The notes under the pieces are model-generated. The model was not told the DNA's origin. It saw only the letters and a program-made list of their open reading frames with translations, and ran no database searches. Source: Clostridia bacterium (GTDB lineage Bacteria > Bacillota > Clostridia > Christensenellales > CAG-138). From it: DNA of 46,094 nucleotides. Of this stretch, positions 1 through 9,084 are shown piece after piece; position 1 is the first letter of the stretch, and every line of letters begins with the position of its first letter. The stretch is taken from NCBI GenBank assembly GCA_016292635.1, contig JAEDIC010000017.1:1-46094 (forward strand), read 5' to 3'. The position numbers were made by a program, and so were the translations under genes.

Positions 1-34
1 TAGTTGTATTAGGGCTATGCCCGAAACTGAAATA

Positions 35-58
35 CCCCCCGCTATGCGGGGGGATTAT
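35..58. terminator. GC-rich hairpin, probable terminator of a gene left of the window
   Basis: A perfect 8-bp stem (CCCCCCGC at 35-42, GCGGGGGG at 46-53) closes on a TAT loop and is followed by ATTATTATT on the plus strand. The T-tract is interrupted, so termination is likely but not certain. The rest of 1-203 shows no gene; only the Shine-Dalgarno of the next gene, at about 185-194, is clear. Confidence 0.5.
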
Positions 59-203
59 TATTATGAAAACCTCTTCCTAAGCCGGAAGATTTTTGTGGAT
101 ACCCAAAGGCATATGCCATATCCCCCCTTGTTTCCCTGCCCTTACCTTTGCTTTGGCCGCCATTTTTCTGGTAGCCTTTTTTATGGAAGGAGGGTAAACA
201 CAA

Positions 204-1025
204 ATGAAGAAAAAAATGTTGTCACTTATACTGGCCTCCGCAATGGCCCTTACCCCTGCGGCGGCGATGGCGGCCTCCGGGGTAATTACCGGGGATTCAG
301 TAAATATGCGTTCCGGCCCGGGGCTTGGCTACTCCCGCATAATGTACCTTAATAAGGGAGACGCCGTTACGGTAAACGGGGAGACCAACGGCTGGAAATC
401 CATATCCTACGGAAACAGCAGCGGATATGTATACTCGGATTATGTCTCCGTAACCTCATCCTCCGGAAACCTTAAATTGGGCAGCAGAGGCAGCGAGGTA
501 AAGTCCCTTCAGGAAAACCTCATACTGCTGGGCTATCTTTCCGGCGGGACAGACGGCATATTCGGCGCAAATACCCATAGGGCCGTCCTGTCCTATCAGA
601 GCAAAAACGGCCTTTCGGCAGACGGCATAGCCGGTAGCCTCACCCTTGCCGCCATATCTTCCGAAGTGCGCAAGATAAACACCGTCATCTCCACCGCAAA
701 GAGGTACCTTGGCCTCGCCTACGCTACCGGCGGCGCCAGCCCCTCAACGGGGTTTGACTGCTCCGGCCTTACCCAGTACTGCTTCGCTCAGGCCGGCATA
801 ACCATTCCCCGGGTATCCTATCAGCAGGCGGCGGGCGGCATCGCCGTGTCAAGGAGCAAAATGCGCCCCGGCGACATAGTTTGCTTCAACAGCCCCGTGT
901 CTCATGTTGGCATATACCTTGGAGACAATAAGTTCATACACAGCTCCAAGCCCGGCGATGTTGTAAAAATAACCGACCTGAAATACATGGATCTTACCAA
1001 AATAGCCCGCTATACAGGCAAATAG
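204..1025 (+). CDS. Secreted SH3 / peptidoglycan-binding / NlpC-P60 cell-wall hydrolase
   Basis: A predicted exported peptidoglycan endopeptidase of 273 aa. Residues 1-23 form a signal peptide ending AAAMA. Residues about 25-84 are a bacterial SH3 domain (VNMRSGPGLGYS), and about 90-150 a peptidoglycan-binding type 1 domain (GSRGSEVKSLQ, TDGIFGANT). Residues about 158-273 are an NlpC/P60 domain with the nucleophile Cys186 in FDCSGL, His234 in SHVGIYLG and a third polar residue, His246. The family cleaves stem peptides, commonly gamma-D-Glu-diamino acid bonds; the substrate here is inferred. The ATG follows a strong GGAAGGAGGG site. It is a single gene with its own terminator. No cell-wall anchor is seen, so the SH3 and PG-binding domains probably hold it on the wall. 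Confidence 0.93.
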   Translation: MKKKMLSLILASAMALTPAAAMAASGVITGDSVNMRSGPGLGYSRIMYLNKGDAVTVNGETNGWKSISYGNSSGYVYSDYVSVTSSSGNLKLGSRGSEVKSLQENLILLGYLSGGTDGIFGANTHRAVLSYQSKNGLSADGIAGSLTLAAISSEVRKINTVISTAKRYLGLAYATGGASPSTGFDCSGLTQYCFAQAGITIPRVSYQQAAGGIAVSRSKMRPGDIVCFNSPVSHVGIYLGDNKFIHSSKPGDVVKITDLKYMDLTKIARYTGK

Positions 1026-1039
1026 CCGGGCATCCCACT

Positions 1040-1078
1040 ACACCCGCCCCGTCATTTCCGGCGGGTGTTCTCATTTAT
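1040..1078 (+). terminator. Rho-independent terminator after the NlpC/P60 gene
   Basis: A 9-bp perfect stem (ACACCCGCC at 1040-1048 with GGCGGGTGT at 1060-1068) is followed by TCTCATTTATT. It lies 15 nt after the stop codon. Confidence 0.75.
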
Positions 1079-1162
1079 TGGACAATGTATTGTATTATTC
1101 ATGTGTTTGTGCTATCTTTGAACCATATAAAACAATATTCTTCTCTGGGGGAAATTATTTTT

Positions 1163-1576
1163 ATGTGGTTCGTGTTTGCCCTGCTGTCTGCGGTGTTTGC
1201 CGCCCTTACCTCCATCCTGGGAAAGGTGGGCATAGAGGGCGTAAATTCCAACCTTGCCACCGCCATAAGAACCGCCGTGGTGCTTGTTATGGCATGGCTG
1301 ATGGTATTCATTACCAACCAGCAGACAGGCATTGCTGATATAAGCAAAAAAAGCTGGATATTCCTTACCCTTTCCGGCCTCGCCACCGGCGCCTCATGGC
1401 TGTGCTACTTTAAGGCCCTGCAGATGGGCGATGTGACCAGGGTTGTGCCCATAGACAAGCTGAGCGTGGTCATAACTCTCATACTTGCCTTTGTGTTCCT
1501 TCATGAGGAATTCACCGCAAAGTCCCTCATTGGCTGTGTCCTTATCGCCGCCGGCACGCTGGTTATGGTGCTGTAA
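1163..1576 (+). CDS. Half-size EamA/DMT-family transporter
   Basis: A small integral membrane protein of 137 aa with about five hydrophobic segments (residues about 2-20, 33-52, 66-86, 95-114, 119-137). It resembles one EamA repeat; full drug/metabolite transporters have two. The segment VTRVVPIDKLSVVITLILA and the following HEEF match the conserved end of EamA domains. Single-domain members occur in Firmicutes and are thought to work as dimers. The substrate is unknown. The start is the ATG after CTGGGGGAAAT; upstream in-frame codons are less hydrophobic and lack a ribosome-binding site. It is followed by a terminator and converges with tex. Confidence 0.85.
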   Translation: MWFVFALLSAVFAALTSILGKVGIEGVNSNLATAIRTAVVLVMAWLMVFITNQQTGIADISKKSWIFLTLSGLATGASWLCYFKALQMGDVTRVVPIDKLSVVITLILAFVFLHEEFTAKSLIGCVLIAAGTLVMVL

Positions 1577-1591
1577 GGTACATAACGCGCA

Positions 1592-1630
1592 AAGGGAACG
1601 TATCAAAGGATACGTCCCCTTTTTATTTTT
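1592..1630 (+). terminator. Terminator between the EamA gene and tex
   Basis: A stem of 12 pairs with one A-C mismatch (1592-1604 with 1609-1621) and an AAAG loop precedes TTTTTATTTTT. It is 16 nt after the EamA stop. It overlaps no coding sequence and may also stop transcription from tex on the other strand. Confidence 0.8.
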
Positions 1631-1633
1631 GTA

Positions 1634-3751
1634 TTATTCATCCTTTTTCATGGTGAGGGATATGCGCTTCTTGTTATGATCCACCTCAAGCACCCATACG
1701 GTAACTATGTCGCCGGGCTTGAGCACCTCGGAAGGATGGCGTATAAACCTGTCGCATATCCTTGAAATATGCACCAGGCCGTCCTGATGGACGCCTATAT
1801 CCACAAACGCGCCAAAATCCACAAGGTTTCGCACGGTTCCTGTAAGCTCCATACCGGGCACAAGGTCCTTCATCTCCACCACGTCGCTCCTCAGCAACGG
1901 GGCAGGCAGCTCCTCACGGGGGTCACGGCCCGGCTTTTGCAGCTCCTTTATGATATCCCGCATGGTTGGCACGCCCATGCCGCAACGTTCCGCCGCCTCT
2001 TTTTCGCCGATCGCTTTTATGGCTTCCGGCAGCGCAGCTATGTTGTTTCCGCATAGCTTCAGCAGCTCCTTGGCACCCTTGTAGGATTCGGGGTGAACAG
2101 CGGTATTATCCAGAAATTCCCCGCTCTCCGGAACCCTGAGGAAGCCCGCGCATTGCTCATATGCCTTTGGGCCAAGCTTAGATACCTTCAGCAGCTCCTT
2201 TCGGCTGGTGAATGCCCCCGCAGACTCACGGTATGCAACTATGTTCTTTGCGATGGTGCCATTTATGCCGGATACATAGGACAGCAGCGAGGGGGATGCG
2301 GTATTAAGGTCTACGCCAACGCTGTTTACGCAGTCCTCAACAACCCCTGAAAGGGTCTCATCCAGCCGCTTTTCCGGCATATCGTGCTGATATTGGCCAA
2401 CGCCTATGCTGCGGGGCTCTATCTTCACAAGCTCCGCAAGGGGGTCCTGCAATCTTCTTGCAATGGATACAGCGCTCCTCAATGATACGTCGTATTCCGG
2501 AAATTCCTCTGCGCCAAGCTTTGATGCGGAGTACACCGACGCCCCCGCCTCGCTTACTATAACATACTTTACATCCGTACCCCGCACCACATCTGCTGCG
2601 AATTTCTCGGTTTCCCTGCCCGCCGTGCCGTTGCCTATGGCGATAACCGACACATTGTGCTTCTTGATGAGGCCGCTTACTATCTCGGTAGCTTCCTTTA
2701 CCTTATTGTGGGGCTGAACGGGATATATCACGCCTGTGTCCAACACCTTTCCCGTTTCATCCACAACCGCCACCTTGCAGCCCGTGCGGTATCCCGGGTC
2801 AAGGCCCATTGTCACCCTGTTTTTCACAGGGGGCTGCATAAGCAGGGGCTTAAGGTTTACGGCAAAGGTGGCTATGGCCTGCTCCGACGCTGTCTCGGTA
2901 AGGCCTGTGCGAAGCTCCCGGGCCACGGAGGGGTATATGAGCCTGCTCCATGCATCAAGCGCCGCCGCTTCAACCTCCTTTGAGCAGGGACCATTGCCCC
3001 GCACGACGCTGCCCGCAACTATGTTCTTCGCTTGTTCTTCGGGTATGTTTACGGATACCTTAAGTAAGCCCTCCTTTTCCCCACGGTTTATCGCCAATAC
3101 ACGGTAGCCGGGTATGGTGGAAAGGGCCTCGGAAAAGTCTGCGTACATTTCGTATACGCCCTTGTCCTCCGAAGCGGCGACGGAAGAAAGGGTGCCCCTG
3201 GCCTTGGCAAGTGCCTTTATCTCCCGGCGGATATCGGCGGAATCCGACAGCCGCTCCGCAATTATATCCCTCGCCCCCGCCAATGCCTCTAAAGCTGTAT
3301 TCACGCCCTTTTCAGGGTTTACGAATCTCTCAGCCAATTCCGCGGGATCTGCCGCCTCCTGCATAAGCAGCCTTGCGGCAAGGGGAGTAAGTCCCTTTTC
3401 TTTAGCCACGGACGCCCGGGTGGTACGCTTCTGCTTATATGGCCTGTACAGGTCCTCAAGCTCCGCCAGTGTCGCGGCGGCGTCTATCTTTTTTCCCAAT
3501 GCTTCCGTAAGCTTTTCCTGCGCGGAAATCGCGGTCTTTACCTCCTGCCGCCGCTGCTCAAGACCCCTGAGGTAGCTTAGCCTGTCGGAAAGCTTTCTTA
3601 TTTGCTGATCGTCCATGCTGCCGGTGAGTTCCTTGCGATAGCGGGCGATGAAGGGCACTGTGCTGCCCCCGTCCAGCAGTTCAACCACGTTCTTTACATG
3701 GGCTTCGGTTTCATTCAGCTCTTTTGCCAGCTGGGTTATCATGGTTTGCAT
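1634..3751 (-). CDS. tex: Tex-family RNA-binding S1 domain protein
   Basis: A 705-aa protein that matches the conserved transcription accessory protein Tex along its length. An N-terminal helical region (about 1-190) is followed by a YqgF/RNase H-like fold at about 315-410 (VTMGLDPGYRTGCKVAVVD), helix-hairpin-helix segments at about 480-560 (VGVDLNTASPSLLSYVSGI) and a C-terminal S1 domain at about 630-702 (VDFGAFVDIGVHQDGLVHIS). Tex binds nucleic acids and affects transcription and translation; its molecular task is still loosely defined. The ATG follows AGGAG, with a second Met three codons on. A good sigma-A promoter precedes it, and it appears monocistronic. Confidence 0.95.
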   Translation of the reverse strand: MQTMITQLAKELNETEAHVKNVVELLDGGSTVPFIARYRKELTGSMDDQQIRKLSDRLSYLRGLEQRRQEVKTAISAQEKLTEALGKKIDAAATLAELEDLYRPYKQKRTTRASVAKEKGLTPLAARLLMQEAADPAELAERFVNPEKGVNTALEALAGARDIIAERLSDSADIRREIKALAKARGTLSSVAASEDKGVYEMYADFSEALSTIPGYRVLAINRGEKEGLLKVSVNIPEEQAKNIVAGSVVRGNGPCSKEVEAAALDAWSRLIYPSVARELRTGLTETASEQAIATFAVNLKPLLMQPPVKNRVTMGLDPGYRTGCKVAVVDETGKVLDTGVIYPVQPHNKVKEATEIVSGLIKKHNVSVIAIGNGTAGRETEKFAADVVRGTDVKYVIVSEAGASVYSASKLGAEEFPEYDVSLRSAVSIARRLQDPLAELVKIEPRSIGVGQYQHDMPEKRLDETLSGVVEDCVNSVGVDLNTASPSLLSYVSGINGTIAKNIVAYRESAGAFTSRKELLKVSKLGPKAYEQCAGFLRVPESGEFLDNTAVHPESYKGAKELLKLCGNNIAALPEAIKAIGEKEAAERCGMGVPTMRDIIKELQKPGRDPREELPAPLLRSDVVEMKDLVPGMELTGTVRNLVDFGAFVDIGVHQDGLVHISRICDRFIRHPSEVLKPGDIVTVWVLEVDHNKKRISLTMKKDE

Positions 3752-3789
3752 CCGGTTCTCCTGTCATTTAAAATTTACCCATAAAGTGA

Positions 3790-3818
3790 ATTATACCACA
3801 TTTTGCCCGGAGTGTCGA
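3790..3818 (-). promoter_or_regulatory. Sigma-A promoter of tex
   Basis: On the minus strand the -35 TCGACA (3813-3818) and -10 TATAAT (3790-3795) are separated by 17 nt. They lie about 40 nt upstream of the tex start. Confidence 0.75.
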
Positions 3819-3927
3819 AAGTGTAGTCATGGCGGGATTCAGTTTTACCCGCCTCGCCGCTGTGGACAGCGCATTATCGTATTACGCATTATTGTTCTGC
3901 AGCTTTGCCGCTTTTCCTTTTCCTTCG

Positions 3928-3964
3928 CTTCTTTTCTCTTTTTCCGCCGAAAAGAAAAGAAGGC
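3928..3964. repeat. Purine/pyrimidine hairpin repeat, copy A (stem only)
   Basis: An imperfect hairpin of a CTTCTTTTC-type pyrimidine run against GAAAAGAAAAGAAG, with a CGCC loop. The same kind of stem occurs at about 8007, 24666, 28325 and 41823. I do not see the GCTTTA..TCTTCCAA tail that goes with the other four copies. It lies between tex and the Ca2+-ATPase gene. Confidence 0.5.
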
Positions 3965-3975
3965 ACTTGCCACCG

Positions 3976-4003
3976 CAAAAAAAGCCGCACGGTTGTGCGG
4001 CTC
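3976..4003 (-). terminator. Rho-independent terminator of the Ca2+-ATPase gene
   Basis: On the minus strand an 8-bp perfect stem AGCCGCAC/GTGCGGCT with an AACC loop (3983-4002) runs directly into TTTTTTT. It is about 20 nt after the stop codon. Confidence 0.9.
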
Positions 4004-4023
4004 TTAATGTATACGATATGCTG

Positions 4024-6636
4024 TTATGCCTTCTGCTTTATCAGGCCAACCGCCTTGCAGAATTCCATCACCGCCAGGGGGGTTACCGCAAGACCCAGGC
4101 CGATAAGATACATCCTGCCGGGCAGCTTGATAAGCTCAAAGGCCACGCCAACAGGGGTGAACAGCACCAGCGCCACCAGCGCAATTGATGCAAGGCAGGC
4201 AAGATTCAGCTTGCTGTTGGTAAAGAAGCCGATCTTAAAGAGCGACTTGTCGGAGCGGGCATTGTATGCCTGAATGATCTGAGACACCGCCAGCACCATA
4301 AACGCCAATGTACGGCCCCCCTCAACAACGCCTGTGGCGTTTTCGCCAATGCGGAAGCCTATAAGGGACAGTGCGGCGAACATTGCGCCCAGCAGCACCA
4401 CGCGCACGCCCAATCCGTTTGCAAATATGCCTTCATCCCGGGGCTTGGGCTTTCTGTCCATAACATCCTTCTCAACGGGCTCCATGCCCAGAGCTATCGC
4501 GGGCAGGCTGTCCGTAACAAGGTTTATCCACAGCAGCTGCATGGAGAGCAATGGGGATTTATGCCACAGCAGCATGGCGGTGAATACGGTTATGACCTCT
4601 CCGATATTGGTGCCCAGCAGGAAGCCCACAACCTTCTTTATATTGTCGTATATGCCTCTGCCTTCCCTAACCGCCTCAACTATGGTTGCAAAGTTGTCGT
4701 CGGTAAGGGTCATATCCGCAGCGCCCTTTGCAACGTCTGTGCCGGTTATGCCCATGGCGCAGCCTATATCCGCAGCCTTTAATGCGGGGGCGTCGTTTAC
4801 GCCGTCGCCTGTCATGGATACCACCTGACCCTTGCGCTGCCATGCCTTTACTATGCGTATCTTATTCTCGGGGGACACACGGGCGTATACCGCAATGCCT
4901 TCCACCTGCTCGTCCAGCTCTCTCTCAGTCATGGCGTCCAGCTCGGCGCCGGTGATTGCCCTGTCCCCTTCAAGCAGTATACCAAGCTCCCTGGCTATGG
5001 CTGCCGCAGTAACAACGTGGTCGCCGGTTATCATTATGGGCTTTATACCCGCCCTGCGGCAAACCTCCACCGCCGCCTTTGCTTCGGGGCGGGGCGGGTC
5101 TATCATGCCAACAAGGCCAAGGAAGGTAAGGTCTTTTTCCAATTCCTCGGATGTGGGCTCAGCGGGTATTTCATCTATCTCGCGATATCCCACAGCAAGC
5201 ACACGGAGGGCCTCCCGGCTCATGGCCTCGGTAAGCTCCCTGCCCCTTGCGATATCGCCGGCCACGCAGCGATTCGCCATAACGTCGAACGCGCCCTTTA
5301 CTATTACCACATTTTTGCCGTCGATGCGGTTAACGGTGGTCATGAGCTTGCGGTCGGAATCAAAGGGTATTTCCCCAAGGCGGGGATACCGCTCATTGAG
5401 CTTATCCTTGGGCATTCCCATCTTATGGGCGGCAAGCACTATGGATGTTTCGGTGGGGTCGCCAATATGCTGTTCCTTATCCCCTTCAAAAAGCACAGTG
5501 CCGTCGCAGCAGAGGCTGCCGTACATGAGCAGCTTTCTTATGCCGTCCGAATTGCTTTCGCCTATGTCCTCAAGGTCGCCCCCATCCGCCCATGCCTTAA
5601 CCAAGGTCATGCGGTTCTGGGTGAGGGTGCCGGTTTTGTCGGAGCAGATTATGCTGGCGCTGCCAAGGGTCTCAACGGCAGGCAATCTGCGTATTAGGGC
5701 ATTGCGCTTTACCATGCGCTGAACGCCTATGGACAGCACGATGGTAACTATTGCGGGCAATCCCTCGGGTATTGCGGACACCGCCAGGGATACCGCCGTC
5801 ATGAATATCTCCATGGCGGGTATGCCGTTCATAAGGCCGATAACCAGTATTATGGCGCAGGCGCCTATTGCCATTATGCCAAGGTATTTGCCCAGCTGGG
5901 CAAGCCTGCGCTGCAGGGGCGTAGGGCCTTCTCCCTCGCTGTCCAGCAGGTTTGCTATGCGGCCCATCTCGGTATCCATGCCCGTTGCAGTAACCACAGC
6001 CAATGCTGAACCGTAGGTTACGCTGCAGCCGGAGTATATCATATTCACCCTGTCGCCCAGGGGGGCACGCTCAGCTATCTCCGCCTCCGCATCCTTTTCC
6101 GCAGGCACGGATTCGCCGGTAAGGGCGGATTCCTCGCACTTTAGGCTGGCGCTCTTTAAAAGCCTTGCGTCCGCAGGCACATAGTCTCCCGCCTCAAGGC
6201 GCACTATGTCGCCGGGTACAAGCTCCGCCGCGTCTATTATACGCTCCACCCCATCCCTTATAACCTTTGCGTGGGGTGCGGAGAGGCATTTAAGCGCGTC
6301 CAGAGCCTTTTCCGCCTTGCTTTCCTGCATAACTCCCAGTATGGCGTTAAGTATTACGATAAGCAGTATCAGCGCAGGCTCAAAAAATTCCTTTGCATTG
6401 CCTTCCATTATGGCTATAACGAAGGACACCGCTGCTGCGCCTATAAGTATAAGTATCATCACATCTTTGAACTGATCAAGGAAGCGCTGAAACATTGTTC
6501 TCTTCTTTTTTTCTCTAAGCTTGTTTGGGCCGTATTTTTCCCCGCGCTGCTCTGCTTCCGCCGCGGACAGACCCTGCGGAGACTCAACGCCCAGCTTCCC
6601 AAGCACCGTCTCCCTGCTTTCATCGTAAAAGGACAT
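4024..6636 (-). CDS. Calcium-transporting P-type ATPase (SERCA/PMCA class, P2)
   Basis: An 870-aa ATP-driven cation pump of the plasma membrane. Visible landmarks are the cation-ATPase N domain (1-75), the actuator loop TGES (173-176), the phosphorylated Asp333 in DKTGT, the KGAF nucleotide-binding motif, TGDGVNDAPALK, and about ten membrane spans. Ca2+ ligands known from SERCA are present: PEGLP in M4 (Glu291), NIGEV in M5 and NLVTD in M6. Having both the M5 Glu and the M6 Asn/Thr/Asp argues for Ca2+ rather than Na+/K+ transport, but ion choice is inferred. The start follows AAGGGAGG. It diverges from the glycosyltransferase gene and has its own terminator. Confidence 0.94.
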   Translation of the reverse strand: MSFYDESRETVLGKLGVESPQGLSAAEAEQRGEKYGPNKLREKKKRTMFQRFLDQFKDVMILILIGAAAVSFVIAIMEGNAKEFFEPALILLIVILNAILGVMQESKAEKALDALKCLSAPHAKVIRDGVERIIDAAELVPGDIVRLEAGDYVPADARLLKSASLKCEESALTGESVPAEKDAEAEIAERAPLGDRVNMIYSGCSVTYGSALAVVTATGMDTEMGRIANLLDSEGEGPTPLQRRLAQLGKYLGIMAIGACAIILVIGLMNGIPAMEIFMTAVSLAVSAIPEGLPAIVTIVLSIGVQRMVKRNALIRRLPAVETLGSASIICSDKTGTLTQNRMTLVKAWADGGDLEDIGESNSDGIRKLLMYGSLCCDGTVLFEGDKEQHIGDPTETSIVLAAHKMGMPKDKLNERYPRLGEIPFDSDRKLMTTVNRIDGKNVVIVKGAFDVMANRCVAGDIARGRELTEAMSREALRVLAVGYREIDEIPAEPTSEELEKDLTFLGLVGMIDPPRPEAKAAVEVCRRAGIKPIMITGDHVVTAAAIARELGILLEGDRAITGAELDAMTERELDEQVEGIAVYARVSPENKIRIVKAWQRKGQVVSMTGDGVNDAPALKAADIGCAMGITGTDVAKGAADMTLTDDNFATIVEAVREGRGIYDNIKKVVGFLLGTNIGEVITVFTAMLLWHKSPLLSMQLLWINLVTDSLPAIALGMEPVEKDVMDRKPKPRDEGIFANGLGVRVVLLGAMFAALSLIGFRIGENATGVVEGGRTLAFMVLAVSQIIQAYNARSDKSLFKIGFFTNSKLNLACLASIALVALVLFTPVGVAFELIKLPGRMYLIGLGLAVTPLAVMEFCKAVGLIKQKA

Positions 6637-6680
6637 TGCTGCCTTTTCCTCCCTTATGGTTCAATATTTTCCTATTCTGT

Positions 6681-6709
6681 ATTCTATCAGCGCCCGCACC
6701 TTCATTCAA
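6681..6709 (-). promoter_or_regulatory. Sigma-A promoter of the Ca2+-ATPase gene
   Basis: On the minus strand TTGAAT (6704-6709) and TAGAAT (6681-6686) are 17 nt apart, with TGA just before the -10 (extended -10). It lies about 45 nt upstream of the start codon. Confidence 0.6.
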
Positions 6710-6812
6710 TGGCGACAATTCAAACAAATCGTCAAATTTTTCCTCCTTTGCCTGTTCATCCGGCGGCCTGTCGTGATAAACTTATACTATATACATTCTC
6801 TCGGAGCAGCCT

Positions 6813-7994
6813 ATGCGCATACTTAACATTTCCGCCCAAAAACCCCATTCTACCGGCAGCGGTTTCTATCTTACCGAGACCGTTCGCTGTTTCTCCGCCA
6901 TGGGCCATACCGTGGGCGTTGTGGCGGGGATATATCCCCAGGATACCGTATGCTTCCCGGAGGGCGTGGAGTTTTTCCCCGTGTATTTCAGCACTCCGGC
7001 CCTTCCCTTTAATATTGCAGGAATGTCCGACGAGATGCCATATCCAAGCACCATGTACCGCAGCATGACGGAGGATATGGCGAACCGCTTCCGCGCATCC
7101 TTTGAATCGGCCTTGAAGGAAGCAGTTTCCCGTTTTTGTCCTGACGTTATTATATGCCACCATCTGTATTTTCTCTCAGCCATTGCCAGGGAGCTTTTCC
7201 CGGATATGCCCATGTGGGGAATATGCCACGGCACTGATCTGCGCCAGATGTATACAAGCCCCTTTATGCTGAACTATGTCCGCACCAATATCGCCAGACT
7301 GAACAAGGTCTGCTGTCTCCATGACGCCCAGCGGCAGGCGGTATCCAATTGCTATGGTATTCCCCTCTCCCGCACGATAGTCGTCGGCGCCGGGTTCAAT
7401 GGCGAAATATTCTTTGACCGGCATATCCGAAAGCCCCATAATGAGCTTCGCCTTGTATATGCCGGAAAAATATCCGATAAAAAAGGCATCTACTGCCTTA
7501 TTGACGCTCTGAAGGCTTCCGGCCTTCCCCGTGGCAGCGTTACCCTTCGCATGGCGGGGGGCTGGCCCGGCGAGGAACACCGTTTACGGGCTATTAAAGC
7601 CATAGAGGCTTCAGGCCACCATATAACGCTTCTGGGCCCCCTGAGCCAGGCTGAACTTGCGGAGGAATTCTCCCTTGGGGATGTGTTCGTGCTGCCCTCC
7701 TTCTCGGAAGGCTTCCCCCTCGTACTTGCCGAGGCCATGGCCTGCGGCATGGCTTCCATATGCACAGACCTGCCCGGCATTCGCCCCCGGATGGAAGCTC
7801 TGTGCCCCGGCTGTCCCATAACCTTTGTTGATCCCCCTGTGATGCTTGACCCGGATACCCCCGACCCCCTCAAGCTGCCGGAGTTCACCGCCCGCCTCCT
7901 TGATGCCATACTGTCCGCCCGCCGCCCATCCACTCCGCCCGACCTTTCCGCCTTTACCTGGCAGGGTGTGTGCGAGAGAATATTGGGGGAGTAG
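6813..7994 (+). CDS. Family 4 glycosyltransferase (GT-B fold)
   Basis: A 393-aa cytoplasmic glycosyltransferase. The N-terminal half has the glycine-rich acceptor-side motif after residue 1 (HSTGSGFYLTETVRCF). The C-terminal half carries the GT4 signature: GKISDKKGIYCLIDAL, then LPSFSEGFPLVLAEAMACG with the E-x7-E nucleotide-sugar motif. Neither donor nor acceptor can be read from the sequence. No signal peptide or membrane span is seen. The start follows a modest GGAG at 8-nt spacing. It is alone, not in a polysaccharide cluster, so a cell-envelope or glycolipid role is only a guess. A repeat copy follows its stop. Confidence 0.88.
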   Translation: MRILNISAQKPHSTGSGFYLTETVRCFSAMGHTVGVVAGIYPQDTVCFPEGVEFFPVYFSTPALPFNIAGMSDEMPYPSTMYRSMTEDMANRFRASFESALKEAVSRFCPDVIICHHLYFLSAIARELFPDMPMWGICHGTDLRQMYTSPFMLNYVRTNIARLNKVCCLHDAQRQAVSNCYGIPLSRTIVVGAGFNGEIFFDRHIRKPHNELRLVYAGKISDKKGIYCLIDALKASGLPRGSVTLRMAGGWPGEEHRLRAIKAIEASGHHITLLGPLSQAELAEEFSLGDVFVLPSFSEGFPLVLAEAMACGMASICTDLPGIRPRMEALCPGCPITFVDPPVMLDPDTPDPLKLPEFTARLLDAILSARRPSTPPDLSAFTWQGVCERILGE

Positions 7995-8006
7995 CGCGGA
8001 GTATAT

Positions 8007-8114
8007 CTTCTTTTCTTTTTCTTTTCCTTGAAAAGAGAGAAAAAGCAAAAAAGAAAAGCGCGAGAATAGCGGGAATCGGTAAATGCGGCGCTTTATCCAG
8101 TCTTCCAAAAGGCC
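8007..8114 (+). repeat. Intergenic hairpin repeat, copy B
   Basis: An imperfect purine/pyrimidine hairpin (CTTTTTCTTTTC at 8015-8026 against GAAAAGAGAGAAAAAG at 8030-8045) is followed at 8088-8109 by the tail GCGCTTTATCCAGTCTTCC. The tail is shared with copies C, D and E. It lies between the glycosyltransferase stop and the YitT promoter. Confidence 0.6.
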
Positions 8115-8116
8115 GC

Positions 8117-8146
8117 TTGAAATCACCGTCATTACAGGTATATAAT
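8117..8146 (+). promoter_or_regulatory. Sigma-A promoter of the YitT-family gene
   Basis: TTGAAA (8117-8122) and TATAAT (8141-8146) are separated by 18 nt. The promoter sits immediately after repeat copy B and about 40 nt upstream of the start codon. Confidence 0.8.
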
Positions 8147-8185
8147 AAAGTCTGCTTGTATGAGTAAATATAAGGAGGATGCCCC

Positions 8186-9064
8186 ATGTACAACAGCACA
8201 ATGCGTACCTTTGCCGGCCGTATGTTCATAGCCACCTTAGGCTGCGTAATCATGTCCATAGGCATAAACGTATTCACCACCCCTCTGAATCTCTATACCA
8301 CCGGCCTCATGGGTTATTCCCAGCTTATCCGTTCCGTGCTGGCGGAGGATTTTGGCATCGTTTTCGCCCATATAGACCTTGCGGGCGTGCTGTATTACAT
8401 ACTTAGCATCCCTGTTTTCCTTATAACCTTCCGCTCATTGGGTAGGCAGTTTTTTCTGCGCACCATGGTTTTCACCGTGGTGTTCTCCATAACCACCGCC
8501 CTTGTTCCCGTGCCCGCCACACCCATAATAGAAGACCCTCTCACCTGCGTTGTGGTGGGAGGTATCTGCGTTGGCGCAGGCGACGCAATGGTGCTCACCT
8601 GCGGCTGCACCGTTGGCGGTCTGGATCTTCTGGCAATGCACTTTTCCAAAAAGATGGGTATGCAGGTTGGCAAGTTTACAATAATCGCAAACATACTGCT
8701 GTTCCTGTTCTGCTTCTTCCGCTATGACTTTGCGGTTGTGCTTTATTCCGTAATATACATGGTGTTCGCAAGCCTCATTCTGGACCGTATGCATCAGCAG
8801 AACATCAGCCTTCAGGCTCTTATCTTCACCAAGCGGCTGGATAACGCCATTCCCAGTGAGATAATGAGCATAATGGGCCGCGGCGTTACCCGTTGGCAGG
8901 GCGAGGGCGCATACACCAACGAGGCCACTTCCGTTCTCTGCGTCTGCATAAACCGCTACGAGATGGAGCAGCTTGAGCGCATAGTAAAGGGCTCGGACCC
9001 TCAGGCATTCATAATCACTACCCACGGCGTGCGCATAAACGGCAACTTTGTGCACAAGGTATAA
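8186..9064 (+). CDS. YitT-family membrane protein (YitT_membrane + DUF2179)
   Basis: A 292-aa integral membrane protein. Five to six hydrophobic segments occupy about residues 10-200, with the conserved glycine-rich stretch CGCTVGGLDLLA between membrane helices. The C-terminal 90 residues (ISLQALIFTKRLDNAIPSEI to the end) form the soluble DUF2179 domain seen in this family. The family is abundant in Firmicutes and its transport function is not settled. The start is fixed by TAAGGAGG; an ATG 7 nt upstream is out of frame. A terminator follows. Confidence 0.9.
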   Translation: MYNSTMRTFAGRMFIATLGCVIMSIGINVFTTPLNLYTTGLMGYSQLIRSVLAEDFGIVFAHIDLAGVLYYILSIPVFLITFRSLGRQFFLRTMVFTVVFSITTALVPVPATPIIEDPLTCVVVGGICVGAGDAMVLTCGCTVGGLDLLAMHFSKKMGMQVGKFTIIANILLFLFCFFRYDFAVVLYSVIYMVFASLILDRMHQQNISLQALIFTKRLDNAIPSEIMSIMGRGVTRWQGEGAYTNEATSVLCVCINRYEMEQLERIVKGSDPQAFIITTHGVRINGNFVHKV

Positions 9065-9084
9065 TATTCCCCAATAAAACTTTC

